This document shows, one piece after another, positions 1 to 8,669 of a stretch of DNA of 64,000 nucleotides. Source of the DNA: Pinirhizobacter sp036499745. GTDB taxonomy: Bacteria; Pseudomonadota; Gammaproteobacteria; Xanthomonadales; Rhodanobacteraceae. The notes beneath the pieces were generated by a model that was not told the DNA's origin, searched no databases, and saw nothing but the letters and a program-made list of their open reading frames with translations. Position 1 is the first letter of the stretch; the number at the start of each line of letters is the position of its first letter. A program made the position numbers and the translations under genes. The stretch is from NCBI RefSeq assembly GCF_036499745.1, contig NZ_DASYDG010000012.1:12406-76405 (forward strand), read 5' to 3'.

Positions 1-391
1 GGTCATCGGTGGAGTTCTCGGCGTCTGGATGGCACATGCCATGTTCGCCGAGCCGATCCTCCAGGTATCGACCAAACTGCGCGACGGTCCGGCCCAGGCA
101 TTCGCTGAGTTCGTGGCGACGTTCGGCCTAATCGCCGCGATCCTTGGCTCGATCCGCTTCAAGCCGGATGCGACACCAATGATCGTTGGGCTCTATATCA
201 CTGCGGCCTATTGGTTTACTGCCTCGACTTCCTTCGCCAACCCGGCAGTGACGATCGCGCGATCGCTGTCCAATACCTTCGCCGGGATCGCACCGGGTTC
301 GATGCCGATGTTCATCGTGGCCCAGCTGGTCGGCGCCGTCACGGCGAGCATTCTGTTCCAGTGGCTTCTAAAGGAGCAACAAGCAGCATGA
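1..391 (+). CDS. Aquaporin/glycerol-facilitator family channel, 3' end only
   Basis: This is the C-terminal part of a MIP-family membrane channel; the reading frame is open to the left edge, so the start lies outside the window. The visible 130 residues contain hydrophobic helices and the second NPA box (NPAVTIARS), the half-helix signature that lines the pore, followed by a last transmembrane segment. Such channels pass water, glycerol or uncharged arsenite. Its stop overlaps the start of the arsenate reductase gene by four bases (ATGA), which implies co-translation and points to a role in arsenite efflux as in other ars operons that carry an aquaglyceroporin. Substrate is inferred from that context only. 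Confidence 0.85.
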   Translation, partial: VIGGVLGVWMAHAMFAEPILQVSTKLRDGPAQAFAEFVATFGLIAAILGSIRFKPDATPMIVGLYITAAYWFTASTSFANPAVTIARSLSNTFAGIAPGSMPMFIVAQLVGAVTASILFQWLLKEQQAA

Positions 392-807
392 GCGACAACT
401 TCTCCATCACGATCTATCACAACCCGGACTGTGGCACCTCGCGCAACACCCTGGCGATGATCCGCGCTGCCGGGTACCAGCCGACCGTCGTTGAGTACCT
501 CAAGACCGGCTGGACACGGGCTCAGCTGGACAAGCTTCTGAGTGCCATGGCCAAGGCGCCGCGCGATCTCCTTCGTGCAAAAGGCACGCCCGCCGCCGAG
601 CTTGGTTTGCTCGAGCCAGGTGTCAGCGACGATCAGATCTTGAACGCAATGGTCGCCCATCCCATCCTGGTCAACCGACCGATCGTGGTCACGCCCAAGG
701 GCGTCAGGCTGTGCAGGCCATCGGAGTCAGTGCTCGATCTGCTTGACCGACAGCCAGCATCCTTCATCAAGGAAGACGGTGAGATGGTTCTTCCAGCGGC
801 ACGTTGA
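388..807 (+). CDS. arsC: Arsenate reductase, glutaredoxin-coupled type
   Basis: A 139-residue cytoplasmic enzyme that reduces arsenate to arsenite using glutathione and glutaredoxin. The N-terminus carries the ArsC signature: HNPDCGTSRNTL, with the catalytic cysteine near residue 13 in a thioredoxin-like fold. Downstream lie LLRAKGTPAAELGL and the HPILVNRPIVVTPKG stretch with the conserved anion-binding arginine; VRLCRPSE follows and matches the family end. The start is set by the ATGA overlap with the upstream channel gene; a frame-extended start further upstream would lie inside that gene. Together they form the tail of an ars operon whose regulator and other genes must lie to the left. Length is normal for the family. 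Confidence 0.93.
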   Translation: MSDNFSITIYHNPDCGTSRNTLAMIRAAGYQPTVVEYLKTGWTRAQLDKLLSAMAKAPRDLLRAKGTPAAELGLLEPGVSDDQILNAMVAHPILVNRPIVVTPKGVRLCRPSESVLDLLDRQPASFIKEDGEMVLPAAR

Positions 808-855
808 TCTCTATCGTGCACGACGTGCCACGCATGTGCTCCTCACTGGCATCTT

Positions 856-2601
856 TCATGCGATCCCGTTTCGCACCATGAATATCCCTTCGGGGTCGTA
901 CTTCCGCTTCACTGCAGCCAGGCGCGGAACGTTCGTACCCCAGTAAGCCTTCTTATAATCCTTCTGGAAAAAGTCGCTTTCAGAGAAGTAGGCCCCTGCC
1001 CCGGGGGCGACCTGGGTCAGCCTGGCGTACGACTTTTGCGTTGCCTCGGCGCCCCGCTGCGCTTTCGCCTCGTCGCGATGGACTCCCGGCAAGCCCTCGA
1101 ACACGGGCGGGCCGCCGTTGGCGATGATGGCCAGGGCAAAAGCATTCAGCACCTCGGGGTTCATGGCAGTATCGCGGGCCTGGGCGAGCGTTTGCGCAGA
1201 CGCCCCGTACAGGCCTTTGTTGAAGTGGAGGGCGAAGCCCAGCTCGCGCGATGCCTCGACGATCGCCGTGGCCAGGGTTTCCACTTTGTTACCCTGGAGC
1301 AACTCCGAGGGCAGCCATGCCGAGGTGTAGGCATGCAGGTACGTACCTACTTGTTCCCTGTCGCCCGCCCACATCATGTGATAAGCCGGCGTCCCCGGCC
1401 TGTCGTCCGGCACCGCGAAGTTGAGGCCAAGCTTCTGGTAGAAGCCGAGGTCCCAGAAGTGCCGCGCAGGCATGGCCTTCAACCAGAACGGCTTGACCCA
1501 CGTGTATGACGGCCGTGCCGCCACCCAGTCCAGCAACGGCTGCCATGCGGCCTTCGCTTCATCTTCGCCCAGGCCCTGAAACATCATCGAAAGGTCCAGG
1601 TGGCCGTCACCGTGGAATTCGATCGATTCACCCCAGTGCGTGTTGCACAGGTGGTCGCGGAAGTGGCGCAGCAGCTGCGCCACGAGTGCCTGGTATGTCT
1701 CGTCGCTATCCGCCTTGAGGGTTCCCCGCACCCCGCCGATAAGTTCGGGCAGTTCGTGGGTTCGGAAGGTCAGCCGGGTGATCACCCCGAAGCTGCCACC
1801 GCCGCCGCCTTTCAACGCCCAGAACAGGTCCGGATCCTGGAAGGCGTTCACCACGCGGATGTTCCCATCCGCGGTAACGACCTCGGCCTCCAGCAGGTTC
1901 GACGCGCCGGTACCGAAGCCTTTTGAAAGGCTTCCGAAGCCGCCGCCGTTGGTGAAGCCTGCACACCCCACGGTGGTGCAGCCGCCGCCCTGGACATAGC
2001 GGCCGCCGACCGTGGTGACCGCGTGATAGGCATCGATCCACATGGCGCCGGCACCCACGTGGACGGCCGGCTGCGTGGCGAAGCCTGCCCGCGCACCTTG
2101 CGGAACGAAGGCGTCGGCCATCTGCACTGCGTTCATCCGGCGGGTCCAGATCAGCAGCGAATCAGGTGCATTGGATGCGCCCAGATAGCTGTGGCCGCCG
2201 CCCCGGATCACCAGCCGTACGCGGTGACGCCGCGCCCAGGTGACTGCCGTGGCGATGTCCTGCGCGCTCTCGGCAGCCAATACCCGCGCGCTGGGGGTGG
2301 ATGTCCATGCCCGGTAATACGCGCCGGTCTGGGTAAGGCCAGGCTGGTCGCCCACGTAGAACTGGTTACCGATGTGGGCCAGCGCTTCCTCGCGGGTGAC
2401 TGGGTCCAGTAGCGGGTTCTTCGGAATGGAAAGGCGCCCACCCACCTGGCTGTTCAGTGCATCCCAGTCAGCGTCCGTGGGCCATCCCCGGGCGCCCGGT
2501 TTCAGCCAGCGACCACCGCCGGTGACGAAGGCATCCACCTTCGTGGCCAGTGGCCATAACGGCAGGACGAGGGCAGTCTTCAGCAGGGTGCGGCGGTCCA
2601 T
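856..2601 (-). CDS. Exported FAD-binding oxidase, berberine-bridge (BBE) family
   Basis: A 581-residue flavoprotein oxidase. The N-terminus MDRRTLLKTALVLPLWPLA resembles a twin-arginine-type signal, suggesting export in folded form. The FAD_binding_4 (PCMH) domain follows, with RGGGHSYLG holding the histidine (near 137) that commonly carries covalent FAD. Next comes a Cys-containing loop (GGGCTTVGCAGFTNGGGFG, near 205-223), a possible second covalent link. The last 40 residues (YWGTNVPRLAAVKRKYDPEGIF) are the BBE domain. Family members oxidise sugars, alcohols or aromatic metabolites with oxygen; the substrate here is unknown. It is convergent with arsC and has its own 200-base upstream region with an inverted repeat. 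Confidence 0.85.
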   Translation of the reverse strand: MDRRTLLKTALVLPLWPLATKVDAFVTGGGRWLKPGARGWPTDADWDALNSQVGGRLSIPKNPLLDPVTREEALAHIGNQFYVGDQPGLTQTGAYYRAWTSTPSARVLAAESAQDIATAVTWARRHRVRLVIRGGGHSYLGASNAPDSLLIWTRRMNAVQMADAFVPQGARAGFATQPAVHVGAGAMWIDAYHAVTTVGGRYVQGGGCTTVGCAGFTNGGGFGSLSKGFGTGASNLLEAEVVTADGNIRVVNAFQDPDLFWALKGGGGGSFGVITRLTFRTHELPELIGGVRGTLKADSDETYQALVAQLLRHFRDHLCNTHWGESIEFHGDGHLDLSMMFQGLGEDEAKAAWQPLLDWVAARPSYTWVKPFWLKAMPARHFWDLGFYQKLGLNFAVPDDRPGTPAYHMMWAGDREQVGTYLHAYTSAWLPSELLQGNKVETLATAIVEASRELGFALHFNKGLYGASAQTLAQARDTAMNPEVLNAFALAIIANGGPPVFEGLPGVHRDEAKAQRGAEATQKSYARLTQVAPGAGAYFSESDFFQKDYKKAYWGTNVPRLAAVKRKYDPEGIFMVRNGIA

Positions 2602-2650
2602 GATCGGTTCTCCGGTGGTTGCCGCCGATCATGTGGTGCCCTGGCCATGG

Positions 2651-2672
2651 TTTCATCCGCGAAGGGATGAAA
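2651..2672. promoter_or_regulatory. 8-bp inverted repeat upstream of the FAD oxidase gene
   Basis: TTTCATCC and GGATGAAA are perfect inverted repeats separated by GCGAAG. They lie about 50 bases upstream of the oxidase start, in the 204-base gap between it and the LysR gene transcribed the same way. The rest of the gap shows no gene. It could be an operator or an RNA hairpin; I cannot assign a binding protein. Confidence 0.4.
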
Positions 2673-2805
2673 AACACAGGCCCGGGGACGAGTCGCGGGT
2701 TTCCGGGGATGGGCCTGGCGCGTCGCCGGGGCCGGGGACTGGTATCCCCACCTTCACCATCGTCATAAGCGTAATCGTGGGCGATCCCTGACTTTTGCTT
2801 TCAAC

Positions 2806-3705
2806 TCACTTCTGCAGCTTTGACACCCGCGCGATCAAGTCGTCCAAATGCGCCAGAAACATCTTCAGGATGGGGGAGGTGTTCGTTTTGCTGTAGCCCA
2901 CCACCAGGTCAATGGTGGGCACTTCGCCGGCCAGCGGACGGCTAACCACGGACCACGGCATCAGGTTCTCCACATACGTGGGGATGAGCGCCACACCACG
3001 CGTTGAAGCCACCAGCGACATCACCATCGCCGGATTGTCCACCAGCTGCCCGGGCGTCATTTCCACACCTGAGCGCGTCAGGTAGTCGCCGATCACCGCT
3101 TGCAACACCGTCGCTTTTTTTCCGATGCCGATGAAAGGTTCACCGACCAGATCCCTGGGGCGAATCGTCTTGCGGGATGTGAGGGGATGATCACTGGGCA
3201 TCAATACGATCAGTGATTCGTGTGTGACCGGGTGATACGCGAGATCGTAATCGGGCTCGGCACGCAGGAAGGCGAGATCGAGTTTGCCGCGCACCAGCGA
3301 TTCGGCCAGGTCCGGGGAGTAATCGCTTGAAACGGTGACCTCGATGTTGGGCAGTTCGGCGCGGAGAATGTGCATGGCTTCCGGCAACCAGGTCATTTCC
3401 TGCCCAGTGAGAAACCCGAGCGAAAAGCGTTGCTTACTCGGTTGCGCGGCCCTGCGTGCCGCCTCGATGGCGATGTCTACCTGGCTCAACACCATCCGCG
3501 CGTGCTCGAAGAACACCTTGCCCGCTTCGGTAAGGGTGATTCCACGCGCGCTGCGGATCAGCAGGTCCGCGCCAACCTGATCTTCCAGATCCTTGATTTG
3601 CCGGCTCAACGAGGGCTGCGATGTGTGTAGTCGCCGTTCGGCGGCCACCGTCAGGCTGCCCGTTTCGGCGACCGCGATGAAATAGCGCAGATGACGCAGT
3701 TCCAT
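2806..3705 (-). CDS. LysR-family transcriptional regulator
   Basis: A 299-residue LysR regulator of normal length. The N-terminal winged helix-turn-helix is clear: MELRHLRYFIAVAETGSLT, then AAERRLHTSQPSLSRQIKDLE and LLIRSARGITLTEAGKVF. The rest is the two-lobed inducer-binding domain (LGFLTGQEMTWLPEAM onward, with LDLAFLRAEPDYDLAY). It is divergent from the dehydrogenase gene at 3843; the 137-base gap contains a near-perfect palindrome suited to a LysR operator. By the usual LysR arrangement it probably controls that divergent gene and itself. The inducer is unknown. Confidence 0.93.
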   Translation of the reverse strand: MELRHLRYFIAVAETGSLTVAAERRLHTSQPSLSRQIKDLEDQVGADLLIRSARGITLTEAGKVFFEHARMVLSQVDIAIEAARRAAQPSKQRFSLGFLTGQEMTWLPEAMHILRAELPNIEVTVSSDYSPDLAESLVRGKLDLAFLRAEPDYDLAYHPVTHESLIVLMPSDHPLTSRKTIRPRDLVGEPFIGIGKKATVLQAVIGDYLTRSGVEMTPGQLVDNPAMVMSLVASTRGVALIPTYVENLMPWSVVSRPLAGEVPTIDLVVGYSKTNTSPILKMFLAHLDDLIARVSKLQK

Positions 3706-3720
3706 GGGCCCACTCCTATG

Positions 3721-3739
3721 CCATGCCTTTCAGGCATGG
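3721..3739. promoter_or_regulatory. Palindrome in LysR/SDR divergent promoter
   Basis: CCATGCCT-TTC-AGGCATGG, a perfect 8-bp inverted repeat, lies 16 bases upstream of the LysR start and about 100 bases before the divergent dehydrogenase. Weaker matching bases extend outward (ACTCC on the left, GGAGT on the right). Position and symmetry fit an autoregulatory LysR site; this is inference. Confidence 0.5.
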
Positions 3740-3842
3740 GAGTCAGCTTACAAAGTCTTTTTAAAGCGCGCCATCCAAGCTCATATTTCGGGCCGTGGCG
3801 GAATAGCCGCGTTGCCCCAACTGCTTTGAAAGGATCACCCTC

Positions 3843-4583
3843 ATGGCAAACCTGACCCACAAGACCGCCCTTGTTACCGGCGCCTCCCGCGGCATCGGCG
3901 CGGCCATTGCCAAGCGGCTGGCCGCCGATGGCGCCAGCGTCGCGATCACCTATAGCAAGGGTTCCGCTGCCGCGGCCCAGGTGGTAAAGGACATCGAAGG
4001 CGCCGGCGGAAAGGCCATCGCGATCCACGCGGATGCGACCGATGCCAAGGCTGTCAACGCCGCGGTGGAACAAGTCATCAAGGCTTTCGGCCGACTCGAC
4101 ATCCTGGTGAACAACGCCGGTACCGCCATCCCCAAGCCCTTCGAAGAAGCTACCCAGGAAGAGCTGGACACGGTGATCGATATCAACCTGCGCGGCGTGT
4201 TTATCGCCACGCAGGCGGCACTCAAGCATCTATCGGATGGTGGTCGCATCATCAGCATCGGCTCCTGCGTGGGCGAGCGGAGTATGACGCCCGGCCTGGC
4301 GGCTTACGCCGCGACCAAAGGCGCGGTGAAAATGTTCACGCAAGGACTGTCGCGTGAGGTTGGGTCCCGCGGCATCACGGTCAACAATGTCCAGCCTGGT
4401 CCCATCGACACCGACCTGAATCCCGCCGAAGGCGACTGGGCAACACCGCAGATCGCCAACACAGCACTGAAGCGCTATGGTCAGGTTGCGGACATCGCTG
4501 CGATGGTGGCGTTCGTCGCCGGCCCCGAGGCGGGTTACATCACCGGCGCCAGCCTGACAGTTGACGGCGGCACTAACGCCTGA
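3843..4583 (+). CDS. Short-chain dehydrogenase/reductase (SDR), classical type
   Basis: A 246-residue NAD(P)-dependent oxidoreductase with every classical SDR landmark: TGASRGIG nucleotide-binding turn (residues 12-19), DILVNNAG near 85-92, catalytic Ser in IISIGSCVGER, and YAATK active-site Tyr-Lys. The C-terminus ends TGASLTVDGGTNA, as in FabG-like and 3-oxoacyl-reductase relatives. The substrate cannot be read from sequence. It is divergent from the LysR gene and followed in the same direction by a second SDR of the same class (4776-5522), suggesting a small LysR-controlled operon of two reductases. Confidence 0.92.
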   Translation: MANLTHKTALVTGASRGIGAAIAKRLAADGASVAITYSKGSAAAAQVVKDIEGAGGKAIAIHADATDAKAVNAAVEQVIKAFGRLDILVNNAGTAIPKPFEEATQEELDTVIDINLRGVFIATQAALKHLSDGGRIISIGSCVGERSMTPGLAAYAATKGAVKMFTQGLSREVGSRGITVNNVQPGPIDTDLNPAEGDWATPQIANTALKRYGQVADIAAMVAFVAGPEAGYITGASLTVDGGTNA

Positions 4584-4653
4584 CTCCCGTCCCGCCCACA
4601 GCCACACGACCCCTGGCGAAATGAGCCACTTCGCCCGCTCAGGAGGATCAATC

Positions 4654-4743
4654 ATGAACCAGCAAGCGCAACCCTCCGTAATGATCAAAAGCCACCTTGC
4701 CTTTTATTCGGATCGCGTCGATTCAATCGAAGAAACGGCCTGA
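4654..4743 (+). CDS. Possible 29-residue small protein between two SDR genes
   Basis: A short frame starts at an ATG seven bases after a consensus AGGAGG (4641-4646), the strongest ribosome-binding site in this neighbourhood, and ends at TGA 4741-4743. It encodes MNQQAQPSVMIKSHLAF and a dozen more residues, without a signal peptide or recognisable domain. It sits in the gap between two co-directional SDR genes. It may be a real small protein, a leader that couples translation to the second SDR, or the head of a gene whose body was lost. Only the ribosome-binding site supports it. Confidence 0.35.
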   Translation: MNQQAQPSVMIKSHLAFYSDRVDSIEETA

Positions 4744-4775
4744 CGCGCCTCTCATCAACGACAGGAACCCTTCAC

Positions 4776-5522
4776 ATGACTACGCTTGCCGGAAAAACCG
4801 CCCTGGTGACCGGGGCATCGCGCGGCATCGGCCGTGCCACCGCCATTGCACTTGCGAAGGCAGGCGCTCAGGTCATCGTCCACTACGGCAGCTCGCAGAA
4901 AGAAGCCGATGCCGTGGTCAACGACATCATTGCCACCGGCGGCCGTGCCCAGAAGGTTGGCGCCGACCTGAGCAGGCCGGATGGCCCACATGATCTGGCA
5001 AAGCATGTCCGCGGCATCGTGGGCGATCGCCTGGACATTCTCGTGGCTAATGCCGGTGTGTCCAAAGCAGCATCCATCGAAGAGTTGACAGTAGAAGACT
5101 TCGATCAATTATTCGCAGTCAACGTACGCGCACCTTATTTTCTGGTCCAACAGCTGTTACCGACCATGTGCAAGGGCGGTACCATTATCTTTACCTCGTC
5201 GCTGGTCGCGCGCGCGGTCGCCGGAACGCTGTCGGCCTACGCCGCCACGAAGGGCGCCGTCGATACGCTGGTCAAGCACTTTGCGGCGGCCCTGGGCGAA
5301 CGCGGCATCCGCGTCAACGCAGTGGCACCTGGCGTGGTCGACACCGACATGTCCAACTTCACCAAGACCGAAGCCGGTCGCGAAGGCGCCTTGTCCATGC
5401 AGGCACTCAAACGCCTCGCCACCCCGGAAGACATCGCCGGCGTCATCGCATTCCTGGCATGCGACGATGCCCGCTGGATCACGGGCGACACCATTCGGGT
5501 GGATGGCGGCTCGAAGCTGTAA
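4776..5522 (+). CDS. Short-chain dehydrogenase/reductase (SDR), classical type
   Basis: A 248-residue SDR with TGASRGIG (residues 12-19), DILVANAGVSK (Asn-Ala-Gly in place of the usual NNAG), FTSSLVAR with the catalytic serine, YAATKGAVDTL with the Tyr-x-x-x-Lys pair, and the C-terminal ITGDTIRVDGGSKL. The cofactor-binding region (VHYGSSQKEAD) suggests NADPH preference as in FabG-like reductases. It resembles the SDR at 3843 in overall plan, so the two may be an old duplication. Likely co-transcribed with it; the substrate is unknown. Confidence 0.92.
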   Translation: MTTLAGKTALVTGASRGIGRATAIALAKAGAQVIVHYGSSQKEADAVVNDIIATGGRAQKVGADLSRPDGPHDLAKHVRGIVGDRLDILVANAGVSKAASIEELTVEDFDQLFAVNVRAPYFLVQQLLPTMCKGGTIIFTSSLVARAVAGTLSAYAATKGAVDTLVKHFAAALGERGIRVNAVAPGVVDTDMSNFTKTEAGREGALSMQALKRLATPEDIAGVIAFLACDDARWITGDTIRVDGGSKL

Positions 5523-5576
5523 TTCCATGGACCACCGCCAGGCTGCAGGATCACGATCATGCTTCGCGGATCAGGC

Positions 5577-5696
5577 TGTGCATCGACGTGGTCGCCCGAA
5601 ATGAAGGAAGTGTTTCTCCCCATGCATGTGGTCTATCGCAAAGACGCGCTTCCCGGGCCGGCTGGCCGCGCCCTCATCTCACAATTGCAGTCGTGA
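5577..5696 (+). pseudogene. Possible C-terminal remnant of a LysR-type regulator
   Basis: The 331-base gap 5523-5853 has no complete gene. One frame in it, without a proper start, encodes a stretch like the end of a LysR inducer-binding domain: STWSPEMKEVFLPMHVVYRK, then PGPAGRALISQL and a stop at 5694-5696. The pattern W-S-P, PMH-V-Y and a terminal R-A-L is typical of LysR C-termini. Nothing upstream in frame continues the similarity, because the SDR gene ends just before it. This assignment is from pattern recognition and is weak. Confidence 0.3.
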
Positions 5697-5853
5697 CGGC
5701 GCATGGCCAGGTGAACCGTCCGGGCTTTGCCGAAATCGTGTAATGGAGAACGTCTGCCAGCCACCAGGTCACCGGTTGGCGCACGTTTCCAATTGACAGG
5801 TGCTGGTTTGGGGCGGAGGCTATGAATACGGGCCGCGGCTGCGAGCAACGACC

Positions 5854-6357
5854 ATGAGAACCCTCCCTACCGTATTTGCCGCTACTTCCATGGCGACGTT
5901 ATTCGTCGCTCCCCTGTGCCACGCACAGACATCCCTAACCGACGTTCGGAAGATTGGAGGTTCAATCGCACCCACGACGGTTCAGCAGGCGCGCCAGAAC
6001 TGGCAAGCACCGCACCTGAGCGCCAGCAGTATCGCAACTACGGAGGTCGAAGCTGTCTGCATGGGGACTGACCCCTCCGCCTGTACCGCCAAAACCACGC
6101 CCATTGTCGCTGGCGCGACGCGCATGGCTTACTGTGACGTGGACGACGTTGGGTTCTCAGCCTGCCTGGCACGTTTTTCTTCCGCGGTCGTTCGCCATCC
6201 AGAGCCCGCTCGCCAGGTGGTCAATGTGACCCTTCGCAGCGGTGCGGGCACCAGCCGCACGATCACCGTCTTGCTGAACGGTGCACAGACTGCCGCGGAC
6301 GCCGCCACCATGGCATTGCAGGGCACATCGGATGAGACGGTAGTGGCGACGAACTGA
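5854..6357 (+). CDS. Exported protein of unknown function, 167 residues
   Basis: The start at 5854 gives an N-terminal signal peptide (MRTLPTVFAATSMATLFVAP, cleavage likely after CHA-QTS). The mature part is about 145 residues with a Cys pair (VCMGTDPSAC) and two more cysteines (YCDVDDVGFSAC), suggesting periplasmic disulfides. A basic, Thr-rich C-terminal part follows. I recognise no family. It is convergent with the outer-membrane barrel gene at 6457 and has no co-directional partner, so context gives no function. An upstream in-frame start at 5800 is possible but would place the signal peptide internally. Confidence 0.6.
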   Translation: MRTLPTVFAATSMATLFVAPLCHAQTSLTDVRKIGGSIAPTTVQQARQNWQAPHLSASSIATTEVEAVCMGTDPSACTAKTTPIVAGATRMAYCDVDDVGFSACLARFSSAVVRHPEPARQVVNVTLRSGAGTSRTITVLLNGAQTAADAATMALQGTSDETVVATN

Positions 6358-6456
6358 TGATGGCCGAATCTTCGTTGTAATTGGCCCATTGCAGCGTGGC
6401 TCCTTCGAGTCGGATGTGGGCGTCAATCAGCACGCGCTTTCGTCCGCTTCGGATCA

Positions 6457-7881
6457 TCACCACGTGAATCTCCCTTCGACACCAACATAATCGCCGTCAC
6501 GTCCACCGGCCATGCGTATCGTGCGACCGACGTCGTAGTGCACGGCTTCCACCGTGCCAGTAACGTTGGCGTTGAAAGCATAGTCGACACGCACTTGCCC
6601 ATAGGCGCCAGTCCAACGACCGCCGCTTCCCGCCGTTCCGGGTAGTGAAATATCTGGCTGTACATAGATGGCGTCCGCTGTCGTTTGCCTCCACTGAAAA
6701 CCGACCGCCCCCATGACGACAAGCTCCGTCGTGGGTTTTACTGTCAGCCCCGACTTGATGTGAACAAGATTGGTGTAGCCGGTAAAGGCCGCCGCCGTGA
6801 AGTAATAGCCATTCGGGAACAGTGGATTGAAGGTGCTGAGCGTGCCATCGCCACGGCGGCGGTTGCCCGAGGCTGCATCGACCTGCAGCCCGAGCCTCGG
6901 CGACAAGGCGCTCGACCAGGTGTAGCCCACACGCGCTCCCGTGCCCCAAGCATCGATGTCCTTTGCACCGACGCGACCACGTTGTGCCATGCCCTCCAGA
7001 TCCCAGTCCACGCCGGATTGCTGACCCGCGTAGCGAACATCATAGATATCGCGCCGTTCATTGCCGACAGCATCTAGGTACCGTGGGTTGTCGCGACTAT
7101 ACAACGCGTAGTACGCCGACAACTCCCCACCGCCCTGCAGCCAGCGCTCCACACGCAGGATGTTCAAGCGAAAGTGCCGGTTGGACGTGTCATCGAACGG
7201 GTGCCCGTCCTTGTATTGCACTGGCTGGCTCAGGAGACCAATAAACCGCCACGGCCCGATTTCCAAGGCAGCCCAGATCGCGTCGAACGACTGCCGCACG
7301 TTCGGGCCGTCGCGCAACGACAAAAAGCGCTGGAGATCAAAGGCGAAATCCTGCCGTCCGACGCGGGCCTTGAACATGCCGTCAGCCAATGGACGAGCGT
7401 AGGCGACGAACGCAAGCCGCAGATCCCGGGAATTGCGATCAGCGCCACCGATCACCTGCTTGCCCAACGTGTGCGCATCCTCGAACTGAACGAAGGCTTG
7501 CCAGTAATTGGCGAAGCGTATATCCGCATGAAGTTGGAAACGCTTGAGCAGATAGGTAGCGTTGGGACTGCTACCGAGGCCGAAGGCCACCGCGTCTGAC
7601 ATTTCGGTTCGCTCACGCAAGTTCACGCCGAGCGAAAGATACGTTTTCGGATCGCCCGAACTCAGTGAAATGTACTTCAGCGTGTCGCCCCCTTGTGTAC
7701 GCAACGACGGATCAGCCAGCGCAGACCAGTCTTCCTGCCAACGATTGCCGAGCAATGCTGGCCGCTCCGCGACACTCTGCACCGACGAACCCTGAGTGGA
7801 GTTGGAGCTCGCATCCTGAGCGCCAGCCGCGGCCGACGTAAAACCCGACCACAAAATTATCCAAACCGTCAAGGAACGCAT
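6457..7881 (-). CDS. Outer-membrane beta-barrel protein, alginate-export (AlgE-like) family
   Basis: A 474-residue secreted protein starting at the ATG at 7881 with a signal peptide (MRSLTVWIILWSGFTSAAAG). A TTG start 36 bases upstream would overlap the preceding gene's stop and lacks a ribosome-binding site. The body alternates polar and aromatic residues as in barrels. It holds the alginate_exp-type stretch (VGRQDFAFDLQRFLSLRDGP then NVRQSFDAIWAALE), GAYGQVRVDYAF near the end, and a terminal aromatic residue (EGRFTW). Many relatives are general porins rather than alginate exporters. It follows the Ig-like and propeller-like genes in the same direction with 22 bases between, so it probably works with them. 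Confidence 0.8.
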   Translation of the reverse strand: MRSLTVWIILWSGFTSAAAGAQDASSNSTQGSSVQSVAERPALLGNRWQEDWSALADPSLRTQGGDTLKYISLSSGDPKTYLSLGVNLRERTEMSDAVAFGLGSSPNATYLLKRFQLHADIRFANYWQAFVQFEDAHTLGKQVIGGADRNSRDLRLAFVAYARPLADGMFKARVGRQDFAFDLQRFLSLRDGPNVRQSFDAIWAALEIGPWRFIGLLSQPVQYKDGHPFDDTSNRHFRLNILRVERWLQGGGELSAYYALYSRDNPRYLDAVGNERRDIYDVRYAGQQSGVDWDLEGMAQRGRVGAKDIDAWGTGARVGYTWSSALSPRLGLQVDAASGNRRRGDGTLSTFNPLFPNGYYFTAAAFTGYTNLVHIKSGLTVKPTTELVVMGAVGFQWRQTTADAIYVQPDISLPGTAGSGGRWTGAYGQVRVDYAFNANVTGTVEAVHYDVGRTIRMAGGRDGDYVGVEGRFTW

Positions 7882-7903
7882 CGGAGAGAGTCGGACGAGG
7901 GGC

Positions 7904-8659
7904 CTAGTCCTGCCCAACCGCTAGAGGGATGGAGAGGTCGGCAGCTGCCGACTCAGGCGTAGTCCCGGGCGACTCGAAATGTCCGTTCAAGCGGTTTCCG
8001 GAGGCGTCCTCGAGGTTGCCAAAGACGGCCAGCGTGTACCGCGATTCAGCCCAGGGATCGTCGGGCGTAAAGGTCCATCTTTTTTCGCCAACGTCTAGCC
8101 GGGCATGCCCCTGGATTCGGAGATTACTCGAGTTCGTAACCACGAGGTAGTCGACATCCCGACCGTCGATGGGTGCATCCAACTCCACCACGAGCGGCGC
8201 GCGCGTGCCCGCAAGAAGACTACCGACATGCCAGCCAGATGGGCGCGGGCCATCGTGGTCGTTCGAACCCACGTTCCAGCGCTTGACTTCCTGACCGTCC
8301 AACGTCAGTACCACCAACTCACCAGCGTGGAGTACAGGCCCGACGGTGTCATGGGCGACAAGACCGCTCTTTACGCGCCCTGGATGTAGAAGCACCGTCA
8401 AAATCCTGCCGCTGGGGGACCAGAGTTCCTGTTCCAAAAAAGGCTTGTCGATGACACTGCCGCTGGACTGACGCAGTGCCAACCGCGGCAGAACTGGCTC
8501 TCCAACAGGCTGCGCGAATACCAGGGAGATACGCAACAGGTTCGCTGGTACTTCTTGCCCTGACGGTTGGACGGCAACCGGCGCCGCCTGGGCAGCGACC
8601 AACTGAGCGGAGGCCGCTGTCCACAGGATCAGAGTGCACAGAGCGAGCGACGCCTTCAT
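7904..8659 (-). CDS. Secreted Ig-like domain protein, module copy 1
   Basis: A 251-residue protein with a signal peptide (MKASLALCTLILWTAASAQL). The mature part opens with EVPANLLRISLVFAQPV, a strand pattern typical of bacterial Ig-like (SbsA/Big type) domains. The end repeats it: WTFTPDDPWAESRYTLAVFG then LEDASGNRLNGHFESP, the W-x-F-x-P and D-x-x-G-N motif of such domains. Function is unknown; a periplasmic or surface role is inferred. It lies between the propeller-like gene (10 bases upstream) and the barrel gene (22 bases downstream). It is clearly homologous, by eye over half identical, to the protein at 21255-22052, which has the same upstream partner. Confidence 0.7.
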   Translation of the reverse strand: MKASLALCTLILWTAASAQLVAAQAAPVAVQPSGQEVPANLLRISLVFAQPVGEPVLPRLALRQSSGSVIDKPFLEQELWSPSGRILTVLLHPGRVKSGLVAHDTVGPVLHAGELVVLTLDGQEVKRWNVGSNDHDGPRPSGWHVGSLLAGTRAPLVVELDAPIDGRDVDYLVVTNSSNLRIQGHARLDVGEKRWTFTPDDPWAESRYTLAVFGNLEDASGNRLNGHFESPGTTPESAAADLSIPLAVGQD

Positions 8660-8669
8660 CAGACCTTCC

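Noticed and set aside
5168..5743. 191-codon frame overlapping the second SDR
   Set aside because: Shadow of the SDR frame; its end is the gap region.
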